A stretch of DNA of 64,000 nucleotides from the NCBI GenBank assembly GCA_963924555.1, contig OZ004587.1, positions 7,704,075 through 7,768,074 of the forward strand, given 5' to 3'. Below the pieces are notes generated by a model that saw only the letters and a list, made by a program, of their open reading frames with translations, was not told the origin of the DNA and made no database searches. The stretch is from Crambe crambe (taxonomy: Eukaryota > Porifera > Demospongiae > Poecilosclerida > Crambeidae). The stretch's first letter is position 1, and the number at the start of each line of letters is the position of its first letter. The translations under genes and the position numbers were made by a program. Positions 35,401 through 45,900 of this stretch are shown here, in pieces.

Positions 35401-38400
35401 AGTGAATGTGGTGGGTATTAAATAACATTAAAACATAACATGCCTCCAGCTATGGTTAGCCTAGCTATGGTAGCCAAGCCAGTGAAATGATTTAGCTGGG
35501 TATGAGTGAAATGAGCTCTTGACATGTTGCCTCTGCTCCAAGCCATCATACAAACTGAGAAAGCTGCAAAGGAAAATCTGCAATAAAATATACAACACTA
35601 GAGGACATACTGATATGTGTATATATAACAACATCCGGGGGTACACTGGGTCAGAGATGACTACATAAACAACTAACCCATGCATGCACGGTAAAGGATT
35701 GTGATAGACCTGTCACCATCACATGGTGAAACCAGCATCATTACTTTCACAGTGGCCAAAATGTACTCACTGAAACACTAATTAGTGAACTTCTTGCCTC
35801 GTGTAATTGCAGCGAGCTGGAGAGTGGCGAGCTGACTCTCAGGTCATGACTCATTGAAATTTTAAATAATTATATTGGCAAGCGAAGCGAGCCACTCTCT
35901 GGTCATGTCAACGGGAGCTCAAGATACATATATGTCAAAAAATTATCATTGCTCATGCACTGAACCAATTGCTAAGCGACAACAAAGACTCATTTTAATG
36001 TTGATTAGCAAAAACTAATCTTGTGAATTTGACGATTAGCTACTATAGTATGGAGCCACCAAAGGCTGAAAAGAGAAAAAAGGAGACAGAGAAAGAGATA
36101 AGAACTAGGCTGGACGAAAGAAATGCATGTGCCCCTCCCACCACATGTCACACCCAATAATTTACAAAAAAATTGTGTAAACTGCATGTATGTGCATGAG
36201 GACATAACTTCACATTATCAACATTGCTTCGCTCGCCCAACAACGCTTTACAAGCGATTCCTAGTATATATATCTAGGTCTACACTCCAAAATGCCCCAG
36301 GCGTACGTACGTATGGTATGTACATGTCCCGAAATAGTAGCGCTGTGTGCGTGCATAATGCGCATGCTCCAATTGTAACTAGGAATCGCTTGTTACACTA
36401 GTCCTACACTAACTCATCCTTCCAGCAGAAGCTGCAGGTGTTCCAGTATAGCACTAGCCTTAATGCCGATGAATTTTTGGATATGCTCTCCAGTTCACAT
36501 TCAGTAGTCATGCCAGTTCGTTTGCAGTGATTTTCTCCAGGACTTAAGGATCAGTGGTCACTAGTGTACAGAAAGACTGCAGTCCATACATGGATACCCT
36601 AGCCTGACAGAACATATCGAACAATTGAAAAAAAAAACACTCTAAATCCAGTAGGGAGGGTTACAGCTTCACACAATGGGCTACGCGCTCACCATACGCC
36701 AGTCTGAAGAGAGAACAACCTTCACAAACACTACTGACCGCCATGTGATCGTTTTCTCTAAAATGAGCCTATCAATCAATCACTATCAATCTTAGCAATG
36801 TAAAGCCCAAAGGGCATATGCAAAATAAAAGGCAAAAATGTCAGGTGACTGAGGGAGGCTACTCAGGTGTAACATAAAAATGATTTATAACAAGTGATAA
36901 GTCAGGTTCTGATGATGACAGAGCAGAGAGGATCCTGTCCACATTCATGAGGGAGGAGTGAGTTGCAATATAGTGTTCAAAGTACGAATTGCCCTCCAAA
37001 TCTGACACATCACATCAAGGGCAAGGGCTGGAACTATATGAGGGCCTGGTCAGCTCCCTATACAGGTTCTGTAAGGCAGTGGTGCCAGCTGTGCCTCTAT
37101 CCAGGGCTGCGTCCCAGAGTTTTATCCAGCTAGACTCCTTAGCAACTGCAGCTGCTAAGGAGCTGCGGTTAGCGCCAGCCCACTTCGTCGCGCGGGCGCA
37201 TTTTTCTCTTTGCTTTTGTTACAGTGGATTGCAGGTTGCTTGACACTAGTACTTCAGCCACCAAGTCACATGGACCAATCAGATTTGCAGGCAATGATGT
37301 CAGTATGAATCTGATTGGTCCATGTGACCTTGCTGGCTGAAATACTATTGTCAAGCAACCTGCAGTCCACTGTACTGGAAAATACTGGTTGGCTGCAGAG
37401 AGCAATTAACTGCATGTGATTTCAGGGGAACCACCAGGGAAATTTCAAAAATGATGTTGGCACACATGATCGACCTATTACAGTCAATACCCATATATGT
37501 AGATCCATTGTTGAAATTCCCCTGGTAGTTCCCCTGGTAGATTCCCTGAAATCACCTGCAGTGACTGCCACTTTGGTTTGCTTTCAAATTGATTCTGCCA
37601 AACATAGTAGTCTTAGAAATGAGTGGAGTCGTAGAAACAGTTCTTGAGATAGCAATTGAAAAGATTTCCTTTCGTTATGGTGCAGTGGTTATCGAAGGTC
37701 TGAAGATTCCCGTAGCTGCGATATCTACAATTGCAGCCATACCCCCAGTAGCATGGTTGGGCATTGCAGCTATAACATTCACGATTGTCGGTGGCGTACT
37801 GGGTGGCATGGCCATAAAGTACCACTCCAAGAAGAACGAGTAACCTCATCTCTCTATACTCAACTGCTGATATTGAACTAAAAAGAACCAATAACTTCAA
37901 TAGAGTATCATGTTTTCAATGTGAAAATTTGTTCAATTATGATATGCTAACAGTTAAACCGCGTAATTTCACAGATCACGATTATATACACAAGTATTAA
38001 GAAGGTAGCCGACCGACAGGTAATTATCATAGAACTACAAAATACAGTAGTTATACTTTATGGGGAAAAATTGAAGTGTGAACCATAGTTATAAATTCCC
38101 TTCATAATTTCTTCTAGCTAGCACACACTTACTGTTCAAGAGCAGCTCTTTTCTCGGACTCGGCCTCCACTTTGAATCTCTCCAGCTGTGCCTGCTGTTC
38201 CAGCACCTGTCCACGGAGGGCCTCTATCTTACCCTCTGCTCTCGATAGTTGAGGGACCACTTCAGATAAGGCAGTCTATGATCATCAAACAAAGAGAACT
38301 GGTTATTGGTGGTGGTGGGAGAGGGGAAGAGAGGAGGCTCTTAGGGGAAGGGAGGGGAGGGGGAGGAGGCTTGGAGGAAGGGAGGAGGGGACATGGCATG

Positions 38401-40801
38401 GGGGAAAAGGAGGCGGCTGGGAGCTAGCGTTGGGGGGGATGCCTGGGAGATTAAAGTCACTACCCCAAAATTTAAAACTAAAATACTGTCCAGTCATTGA
38501 CTGTTCTAGCTAGCCATGTCAGGCTGTTGTCATAGCCAGTTATGGCCTTGGTACTTTTTGCTTACCTCAGCAGTTTCCGCTCGCCCCATTGCCTCTTCTA
38601 GTTCTTCAGAGAGAGTGCTGAGTTTGAAGGTGAGGTCTTCCACCTGTTTGGCTAGCTCCACTAACCTCCCCTCCCCCTCCCCTTCTTCCATCATCGTCCC
38701 AAACTCCAGCTGCTGCACCACCACGTCTCCGTTACGATCATGATGCTGATGAGTGGGTGGTCCCTGTAAGTGTGGTTTATTTCGAGGCTCTCGGAGAGTC
38801 CGAAGGTCAGTAAGCTCTTGGTTTAATAACTGGATGGTGTTGTCCTGTACGGAAATGAAGAATTTCTTATTAGTGCCCCCATTCCTTGGAAAATTCTAAT
38901 TGATGCCCCCACCCTTTGCTGATGGTCAGTACCATGACATTTGATGACACAGCACTGACTGTTTCCTTTTTTCTCTCCCAACATTAAGTGTCTAGTAGGT
39001 CTTTATGGTCTTTAGATAAGTGTAATGGGTTGTTATGCCAATGATGTCAGACCAAAGCAACATTTGACCTTTTAATCTGGTGAATGGCCTATGGCAGACT
39101 GTTATAATCCTCATTGGTCCTGGACTACTCATTTCTATACTTTTTTGCATTGTAAAGTGGAAAATGTCAGACTGTTACGATTGCCTCTGTACCAGGTAGT
39201 ACCTTAGCCTCCATCTGCTCCTTAATCTCTTGGATTTGCTCCTGGAAAGTGGCCAGCTCGTCTCTATGCTTGTGACTAGCCTCCAACAAGGCAGAGTTAT
39301 AACTCTCACGGATACGAGCTATACACTCTGAGGAATTCAGCTCTTCTACTTGCTGGTTCAGGCTGTGGATGCTGGCCTCTGCTGACACCAAACTAGACAT
39401 CAACTAGTGAAAATAATCATGATTATTACGATTATGAAACTTCTATAAACTAAATCTCAAAATTCAGAATGCCAACAAACCTCATTCTTGCTTTTCTCCA
39501 GAGCTTCAGACTTTGTCTTCTCGGCCGACAGCTCTCCTCGTAGCACAAACACCTCTTTCTCAAGCACCTGCTGCCTGTTCCCAAATTCCCTCAAACGTTC
39601 GCTAAGCACATCTCTCTCATTTTCCAATAATTCCTGAAGATATAAATTAATTACAGGGATTTCCCCTCAATAGCAATGTTTTTTCATAGTAAGTGACCGT
39701 TGATAAAGGACACTCTGAAAGAGGACAGACCTCTCGAGACAATCTAAAAGTACCTTTGTATATACACTATAACCTCCAAAAGAGGACAACCTCTCTACAT
39801 AGGATAAAAGGCTGGGTCCCAAGTGTGTCCATTATTCGGAGGTTCCACTGTACCTTTTCCTGTCGTAAGATTTTGATGTGTACTTCTCCATCTTCTTTCT
39901 GTGCTGATAACTGCTGAGTCAGCATCGTTAACTGTCGCCCCCTGGCCTTGTATAAGACTTCCAGCTGCTTCAAACTGTAGTGATTATCGGGGAGAGGATT
40001 GGGTGGGTGTGGCTGGGGTGGAGGTGGGAGGGGATGAGATGAGTTAGGTTGAGGTGGAAGGGGCTGGGATGAGTTAAGCTGAGGTGGAAGGGGCTGGGAT
40101 TGGTCAGGTTGAGGTGGGAGGGGCTGGGATGAGTCAGGTTGAGGTGGGAGGGGCTGGATGAGCTTGGGAAGATGATTCAATTGAGTTCTCTGGTTTTCAG
40201 TGGTGTCGTGTTGTTCCTCCACTTGGTGGTCATAAAATATCTGATCAACGAGACTATCAGTGCCAAAGGCATTGCCATAGTTTCCTTGTCCATCACCATG
40301 GTCACCATGTCCATTACCATGGTAATAATCTTTATCGCCATGGTCACCATGACCATCATTCTCAGAGAGTACAGAGTCGTCATCATCAGTGCTAGTGGAG
40401 TACAATGAGTCGTCAAGAGCTGGTAAATTGCTGATCAGCTGATGTAACTATAAGAAGTAAGAACAGGTCAGGAATTTGCACTGAATTCAAACACATGGCT
40501 GTACTAATAGTGTCCACACAATTAAATTGGTTTTGACACATACAGACCGTTTTTCTATGTATTAAAAGTCAGAAGCAAAGACTATAGATTAGAATAAAAA
40601 CTCAGGTGAGTTAATAGTTTGCACTTAGACCTAGCACCCTTAGTCTAGTCATACCTCCTGTTTCCTAATGTTCTCTTCCTCCTCATCCTCCTCTTCAGAT
40701 ATTGGCTCCACATGAACGCACTAAACAGATACAACTATATGGTAGCTATATAGACCAAGTTAGGCAGAACTGACCTCTCCCTTCTCCAAAGCAAATGTCA
40801 T
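29464..40801 (-). CDS. CEP152: CEP152 / Asterless homologue, centriole-duplication scaffold
   Basis: Thirteen exons, in transcription order: 40801-40775, 40720-40655, 40447-39854, 39633-39481, 39403-39203, 38844-38566, 38275-38133, 33741-33621, 33062-32737, 32015-31739, 31483-31280, 30878-30612, 30291-29464; 3486 nt, 1161 aa (human about 1700). The N terminus (MTFALEKGE, then acidic EPISEEEDEEEEN, then LHQLISNLPALDDSLYS) mirrors CEP152's PLK4-binding N terminus. LEVLYKARGRQLTMLTQQL matches the conserved start of its coiled coil, and residues 229-890 are almost all heptad coiled coil. Residues 887-1161 are Ser/Lys-rich and less conserved. CEP152 recruits PLK4 to the mother centriole. Exon 3 carries His/Gly/Asp-rich and Pro-rich (QPLPPQP) low-complexity repeats. 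Intron 7 is 4.4 kb, intron 8 uses a GC donor, and the exon-3 donor touches a MITE end. CEP63/Deup1-type proteins are the main alternative, but the N terminus favours CEP152. Confidence 0.86.
30437..30592 (+). mobile_element. MITE-like family A copy
   Basis: gcctccaaataatggacac left end, gtgtcctttatcc right side. Between CEP152 exons 12 and 13. Confidence 0.85.
31533..31712 (-). mobile_element. MITE-like family A copy with partial second copy
   Basis: aggacactccgaaagaggac to gtccattattcgg, then a second ataacctccaaaagagg fragment abutting the CEP152 exon-10 donor region. Confidence 0.8.
32515..32640. repeat. Repeat family C copies
   Basis: gacacctctctaatcaggac units in CEP152 intron 9. Confidence 0.8.
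33340..33570. repeat. Repeat family C tandem copies
   Basis: Four gaaatgaggacacctctct / cattgcaatata units, in CEP152 intron 8. Confidence 0.88.
34009..34308 (+). CDS. Hypothetical 99-aa ORF inside CEP152 intron 7
   Basis: An ATG-initiated frame (MLNDIYIVINPFNIVQNFNN start) on the strand opposite CEP152. No recognised domain. Mildly hydrophobic N-terminal third, then basic. It could be chance, a fragment of a nested gene, or part of the same locus as the membrane-protein ORF 170 bp downstream; no splice pair linking them was evident. Confidence 0.25.
   Translation: MLNDIYIVINPFNIVQNFNNKMKAKLVQNVNRLLAVCSENMTLMISRSQKNMFDFRGKKAIIRIALDVESMSTAMATRNENEATSKLNITSTIFMAPQC
34477..34752 (+). CDS. Hypothetical small membrane protein nested in CEP152 intron 7
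   Basis: 91 aa from the first ATG, or 70 aa from the internal ATG at 34540. An amphipathic Ala-rich stretch (TAVMEAVKNGAIVFATAIKD) precedes one strong transmembrane segment (LVLTLLAFCLVIIVCTGA) and a short basic tail (RQCTDRR). Antisense to CEP152. The overall plan resembles the ORF at 37619-37843. No family recognised. A transcript or homologues would be needed to call it real. Confidence 0.4.
   Translation: MSVFSQQSKTTKHQTILLLREMALQTATTAVMEAVKNGAIVFATAIKDIFQIAVLFPGTWSLVLTLLAFCLVIIVCTGATISIIRQCTDRR
36250..36393. mobile_element. Short TIR element, 16-bp perfect inverted termini
   Basis: acaagcgattcctagt at the left end and its exact reverse complement at the right end, 144 bp apart, next to TA dinucleotides at both sides. 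Non-coding. MITE-like by structure. Confidence 0.8.
37220..37374. mobile_element. Long hairpin element (about 155 bp, near-perfect palindrome)
   Basis: tacagtggattgcaggttgc at the left and gcaacctgcagtccactgta at the right. Inside, tcacatggaccaatcagatt pairs with aatctgattggtccatgtga. Almost the whole element folds on itself. Confidence 0.88.
37410..37563. mobile_element. Second hairpin element
   Basis: ctgcatgtgatttcagggga and accagggaaatttc at the left are inverted at the right (gaaattcccctggt, ccctgaaatcacctgcag). Confidence 0.78.
37619..37843 (+). CDS. Hypothetical small membrane protein nested in CEP152 intron 7
   Basis: 74 aa (MSGVVETVLEIAIEKISF start). An N-terminal amphipathic helix-like region (VLEIAIEKI) is followed by one or two hydrophobic segments (AAISTIAAIPPVAWLGIAAI, FTIVGGVLGGMAI) and a basic tail (KYHSKKNE). 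Similar in size and plan to the 34477-34752 product, suggesting a small paralogous pair, but identity is too low to prove by eye. Its start lies 56 bp after a hairpin element. Function unknown. Confidence 0.4.
   Translation: MSGVVETVLEIAIEKISFRYGAVVIEGLKIPVAAISTIAAIPPVAWLGIAAITFTIVGGVLGGMAIKYHSKKNE
39704..39853 (-). mobile_element. MITE-like family A copy abutting a CEP152 5' splice site
   Basis: Reverse-oriented copy whose ttccactgta end overlaps the donor of CEP152 exon 3 (intron begins gtacagtgg on the gene strand). See findings. Confidence 0.88.
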
Positions 40802-40890
40802 CTTCCACCAGCTTTAAGCCTTCGCGCCTTTTCAATTACTTTTTTATCGTGACCACCTTGTACCTAACTAACTATTCAACGAAGGCCATA

Positions 40891-40900
40891 GCGCATGCGC
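40891..40900. promoter_or_regulatory. GCGCATGCGC palindrome in the CEP152/microprotein divergent promoter
   Basis: Perfect NRF1-like palindrome 90 bp upstream of the CEP152 start and 200 bp upstream of the microprotein ATG. The 300-bp gap between the two starts is the only room for both promoters. Confidence 0.55.
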
Positions 40901-41101
40901 ACGCAGGCAGCTGATGGCATGGTATTATTCTTTCTTTCATCATGTCCAGTAAGTGATAATCTACCTCAGCAGAGATCCAAAATTCCAAATTCCCTATTAG
41001 GGAGAGATTTTGTATTGAAAAGCAATGCAAAATGACAGAATGATAGCCAAAATTAAGTTTATTCTTATTATTGACTACAGGTAGCTAACCCACTGTTTAA
41101 T

Positions 41102-41254
41102 ATGAAGTCCAGAGGTTATGAAAAGACTGATGATCCATGGGTTATCAACTTTGGGTTTGGAGTACGCCGGAGTGTGTGTGTCATGATCCTCATCATAGCT
41201 ATTGCACTTATTCTCTATAAAGCTTTCAATAACTGGCTAGCAACACTTGCCTAA
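41102..41254 (+). CDS. 50-aa single-pass membrane microprotein
   Basis: ATG to TAA encodes 50 residues: a polar N terminus (MKSRGYEKTDDPW), a short VINFGFGVRRS linker and one transmembrane helix (VCVMILIIAIALILY), then a short lumenal or cytosolic tail. A gtaagt donor (40949) and a ctacag acceptor (about 41082) upstream suggest a spliced 5' leader driven by the divergent CEP152 promoter. A second, altered copy lies 540 bp downstream with the DDPWVINFGFGV stretch conserved, which argues for selection on the peptide. No family recognised. Confidence 0.55.
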   Translation: MKSRGYEKTDDPWVINFGFGVRRSVCVMILIIAIALILYKAFNNWLATLA

Positions 41255-41347
41255 TCTTGCTAGCTAATTCTATTCTAAAATAGCTGACTACTAACATCTT
41301 ATAACTGTACCAGAAACCTGTTCTAATGACATTAAATTTATGAAATT

Positions 41348-41367
41348 TTCCTTTGTTGAGAGGTTGT

Positions 41368-41401
<34 letters not shown>

Positions 41402-41432
41402 GGGGGGATCCTTTATTGGAGGTTCATTGTAG
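41348..41432 (+). mobile_element. Family A remnant with its core replaced by poly-G
   Basis: cctttgttgagaggttg and atcctttattggaggttca flank an uninterrupted run of about 31 G (41370-41400), an A and six more G. Confidence 0.75.
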
Positions 41433-41639
41433 TAGTGATCATGCTAGCTACAGCACAATATTAAAGTAATAAATGGAACACTTGTGGTTTTCATTCCAGC
41501 CCATAACTTTGAACAAAGCAATCTGGTAGAAGTAAAAGCAATAAAACAGGCATAGCTGCCCATCCTGGCTTTCACTTCATTGCTGCAAGAACAACATTGC
41601 AAATTCCAATACTTTTCCACTTCTCTGCACTTTGAAAGT

Positions 41640-41748
41640 GAAAAAGGTTATGATGATCCATGGGTTATCAACTTTGGGTTTGGAGTATGCCGGAGTGTGT
41701 GTGTGATGATCGTGGCTAGCTATAACTGGCTAGCAACACTTGCCTAGT
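41640..41748 (+). pseudogene. Partial second copy of the 50-aa microprotein gene
   Basis: Encodes KGYDDPWVINFGFGVCRS..., then lacks most of the transmembrane-coding part and resumes at NWLATLA before TAG. No in-frame ATG seen. Likely a decayed tandem duplicate. Confidence 0.55.
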
Positions 41749-42940
41749 AATAATTCTACAGGCTATGTATGGCTTTGATCATGTCATTATTCTACAGGCT
41801 ATGTATGGCTTTGATCATGTCATTCAAGAATAAATGTTTTCCTTCCACACTCTGAAAGTGAAAATGTTTACTGCATATCTACTCTAAACTGTATATCTTT
41901 GCTCTTTTGTGTCCTGTAAATTCCTTTCTATGGTATAAAGCATAAGCGTAGGAACCATGGGGCTGGAGCCCCCTTTTATTTTTACAGCAACTGGCCCCAA
42001 TTTCAAGGTTTCACACATAGCTTTATTCAGTTTTCAATATTGTGCTTTGGTGAACGGAGGAGCCCCCCTTATTCAAATTATCTTCCTACACCTATGCTAT
42101 GTAAAGTACACACTCCTTGTTTTTGCAGTTTATAAGCTTATGTCTACAGTGCTTTAATTTACTTACTGCTGCCCTGTGGCAGGAGTGAAGTAATCTGAAG
42201 CTACCCAACGTATATATGTAGGTGGATATACAGAACAAAGATTGATCCCATTTCCATCCTTCATCCCTACCCTTGTTTCCTTACTTTTTTGAGCTATGCA
42301 TGGTCATCCCTATATCTTTTTTTTTTGGAAATGTTTTTCCCCTCATGAAATAATGAATTGACAACTGCCCGCCCACGCGAGTACCAGCTGTTAGCTAAGA
42401 ATGTACAGTTTATATAGCTAATGGGTGTGTAATACCATTAGCTAAATTCTCTGGCTCTTGTTTTGCAGTGTATAGTATTGTCTCTGGTCTTGAGCACAAT
42501 TCCTGCTCCTAATTGTAGGTCATAATCTACAGCATGCAGAGCATGTTATATTATTATTATATATTATGTTATATAATTCCAATTTCTATTATGTTAGTTT
42601 CAGAAAGAGAGGGGTTTTATGGAAAAGTGCAACAGACAGCCAAATCCTAGCCCTAAACTTAAGTAGCTAAATTACCTATAAGCTTGATTCAAATTCTGAC
42701 CTATTATGGGATCTGAAAAGTCTACTAGTGATGTTCCTAGGTTAGTCACGGGGGTTGGTGTTGCAAATTCCTAATAACCGTACTAAGAGTGTGTGTATGC
42801 ATTTCTTCAATAACTGGCTTTTATACCTGATTTTCAGTAATTTTTTACTCGAAAGAAATAATTTTGATAGCTATATAAGTACATGTATTAAAAACAATCA
42901 GTGTAGTTAGTGGGTGTGGTTTTCTGGAATGTGGGTGTGT
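41749..42940. other. Intergenic AT-rich stretch
   Basis: A direct duplication of ctacaggctatgtatggctttgatcatgtcatt (41757-41823; key parts only) and otherwise no recognisable gene or element. The open frame at 41957-42157 shows no protein character. Confidence 0.6.
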
Positions 42941-45900
42941 TCATGAGACAGGCTTGATATAATTGACAGGAACTATCCCAGTCTTGTTGCCAAGGCTACA
43001 GATGAGCCACTCGGAGTTGATTTGCTCCTTAACGACGAGGAAGTCCCCCTTAGTGAAGCACAGCTCATCGGTATCGTCACAAATATTGGTGTACAATGCC
43101 TCCACTGTCCTGTTGGGGAGGGGGAAAGGGAAGAGGAGGAAGCTTGGTAAACATGTACCATGCATGATGCTTTAAAAGGGTTTCCCCCAGTATGCAAGGC
43201 TTTTTTTCTTTTTTTTTAAGTGGGTTGGGTCTATTTCATGAGTACACTTTAAGTTATTTACCGCTGGCCTGTGGCAGGAGTAAGGTTAGTTTGCTGCTGT
43301 GGCTGAGCCTGGGGGTGTGGTCTGTTACTCCTTACATCAGTAGAAGGTGGAGGAGGAGGAGCAGTGGGAGGAGCCCCAGTCAAAGCCCCACCCATATTCA
43401 ATTGCTGGAAGCTAAAGAAGAAAAAGAAATTCTCCAACTAGTGATAACTCAATTATAATTCTCCAGTCAAACCCACCCATAATTATGCTGAAAATTATTG
43501 CTGAAAACTAAAGAAGTTATTCAGCTAGCTGCAATTAATTTATTGAATATGGGTGGGGCTTCGACTGGAGGATTATATTGAACTGGAAACTAAAGGAGAA
43601 AAGGTACTCTTCAACTAGTAGTTCAATATTGGGGTACAACTTGAGTTTGGGGGATAAGGGAGGGTTCAATTCTTGTAAGATGAACTAACCACTTACCCCT
43701 CTGATAACTTCTTGAAGATGGTTCCTTTCAATTTCTTTATGCCTCTTGGTTTGACTTCTTGATGCTTCGTTTTGTTAAAAACTTCTTTTTTCTCCATGAC
43801 TCGTTCTTCTAATAAGACACCTGTCTGAACACCTTCCTTGCTACTACCACCATCGATTTCATCTGATGGCCCAGCAACTGTTGCCGTGGCATTGCCATGG
43901 TTGTGGAGGGGGCTGGTGTCCCAGACGGCATTGAGGACATTCCCCGCGGCCGAGCGTTGACCTGTGGCTGCATGGGTCTTGATAACAACGTTGGGACGAA
44001 GGGAATTCTAAAAGGGAAGTTTAAAAAATCAATTTTAATACTTTATACTTCAGGTGTTTTGTAGCTCTGATCTAGTGCTTGATAATTATATCAGTAAGAT
44101 TGTCATAACATACATAGCATACATTTATAATGGGTCTGATTTGCCATCACTATACAAACCTCATGGTTTCTACTGGCACATAAAGATTCAGACAGTTCAG
44201 AGGTCATTATGTACAAGAAACTGGCTACCACTAACTTGTGATGGAGATGACTCCATTGAAGAATTGGGCACCGATGGAGACAAACCATCACTGCCAACTC
44301 CTTCCTTTACTGCTGATTCAGCACTCCCATTGACCACACCCACTTTTTTGCCTTGGTGTTTCTCTGCTGCTATCATCTGACGGCTCTCGAAATCAATGCT
44401 GAGGTCAAAGGGCAAGTAGACCATCGGCTCCAGGGTGAGGAGCATCTCCTGGTAGAGCTTATGGTATGGGTCGCCCCCAGCAACGAGGGATAAGAAAGCA
44501 GTGGGGAGGTAGTATTTCTGGAGTACACCTAAAGGGAATCATAGAAAGTGATTCTTGAGTTCAATTCTTAGGATAAACTGATTAGAGAGGTGTCCTTGTA
44601 TTAAAATTATTGCAATGGGATAGATCAAGAAAAGTGTCCTGATTAGAGAGGTGTCCTCATTACACATCTATAATTATTGTAATGATATGTATTTCAATCA
44701 TACTTACTCTTTTGCTTGGGCAGTGCCTCCAGCCAGCCTATCAGCATTCCTTTAGACATGGCCAGACAAATGAAGGTCCTGAATTTGATGTTGTTGTCCT
44801 TCATGACTGTCTTGAGGGCGTTGATGGGCTGAAAGATGAGTTTATCGATGGCTGGGGTCACCAGTGAGGAGGTGGGGTCCGATTGAGCTGCAATGTGTAT
44901 GTGGTAGAGGTATATGATTGTCTAGGTAACTGGTTATGGCCCTATAGCATAATGAACTTCAAACATTTCATATCTGAATAATGGACACACTTGGGACCCA
45001 GCCTTTTGTCCTTTGTAGAGAGGTTGTCCTCTTTTGGAGGTTATTTTGTATAGAGTGTATATACAAAGGTACTTTTAGATTGTCCTTCGTTGAGAGGTTT
45101 GTCCTCTTTTGCCCTGTTATCCCTTTGAGACTTACCAGCACTGCAAAAAGCCATTGTCACCTTCCAGATGTCATCCTGAAGAATGCCCTGGAGGCGATAG
45201 GGGCGGAGTCCATCCAGTAACAGCCGAGCAATAGCAGAGCAGAATCGCCCTCGGACCATGTGACCTATGGCAGGGTTGGTCATGTCCGAACCTATTTTCT
45301 TTTTCTCACCAAGATCACGAGTCTGGCCGAAGAGGTTGATTATATCGTGGAAGGAGGAGCCTATTTCTGTGATGACGACCTTTTTGGATAAGTAGAGGTT
45401 ATTTTGTGCATTCGTGCCATCGTTTTGTTCCGTATCATTCTGGGCATGCTCAATGCTATCGACCATGGAGTGACTATCGTCACCTGAAGGGGTGGAGGTT
45501 GATGGTGGTAACACATGCCATCTTTTATGGGTGTGGTTATAAATAGCTCGGATCCCCCCAGATAAGCAAAAGGTTTCTGTGTGATCTTCTGAGTCAAAGG
45601 GGAGCCCGTCATGGTAGTTGTAACCTTCCTGGATCGACCACACCCCCCTGTGGTTGAAAAGAACTACGCCCGAGAGTGATATGAAGTCCATTGGCTTGGT
45701 CTCCATAGTGACCTCTCTTGCTTCGGATGACTGGAGAAGAATGATCTTCAAAAGGCTGAGTGAAAGAAAACACGATTGTCACATGATTAAGGCAATGCGA
45801 AAAAAAAAAAAGAAAAAAAAAAGAAGAAGACTATTACATGATTGTCACATGATTAAAGATGATCATCATTCATCACATGACTGTCACATGATTTGATGCA

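Noticed and set aside
41957..42157. 66-aa plus-strand frame with hydrophobic segments
   Set aside because: No neighbouring splice or promoter support and no second copy; composition explained by AT-rich DNA.
45361..45612. Overlapping minus-strand frame inside RUN/SH3 exon 15
   Set aside because: Out of frame with the phase-consistent exon chain.
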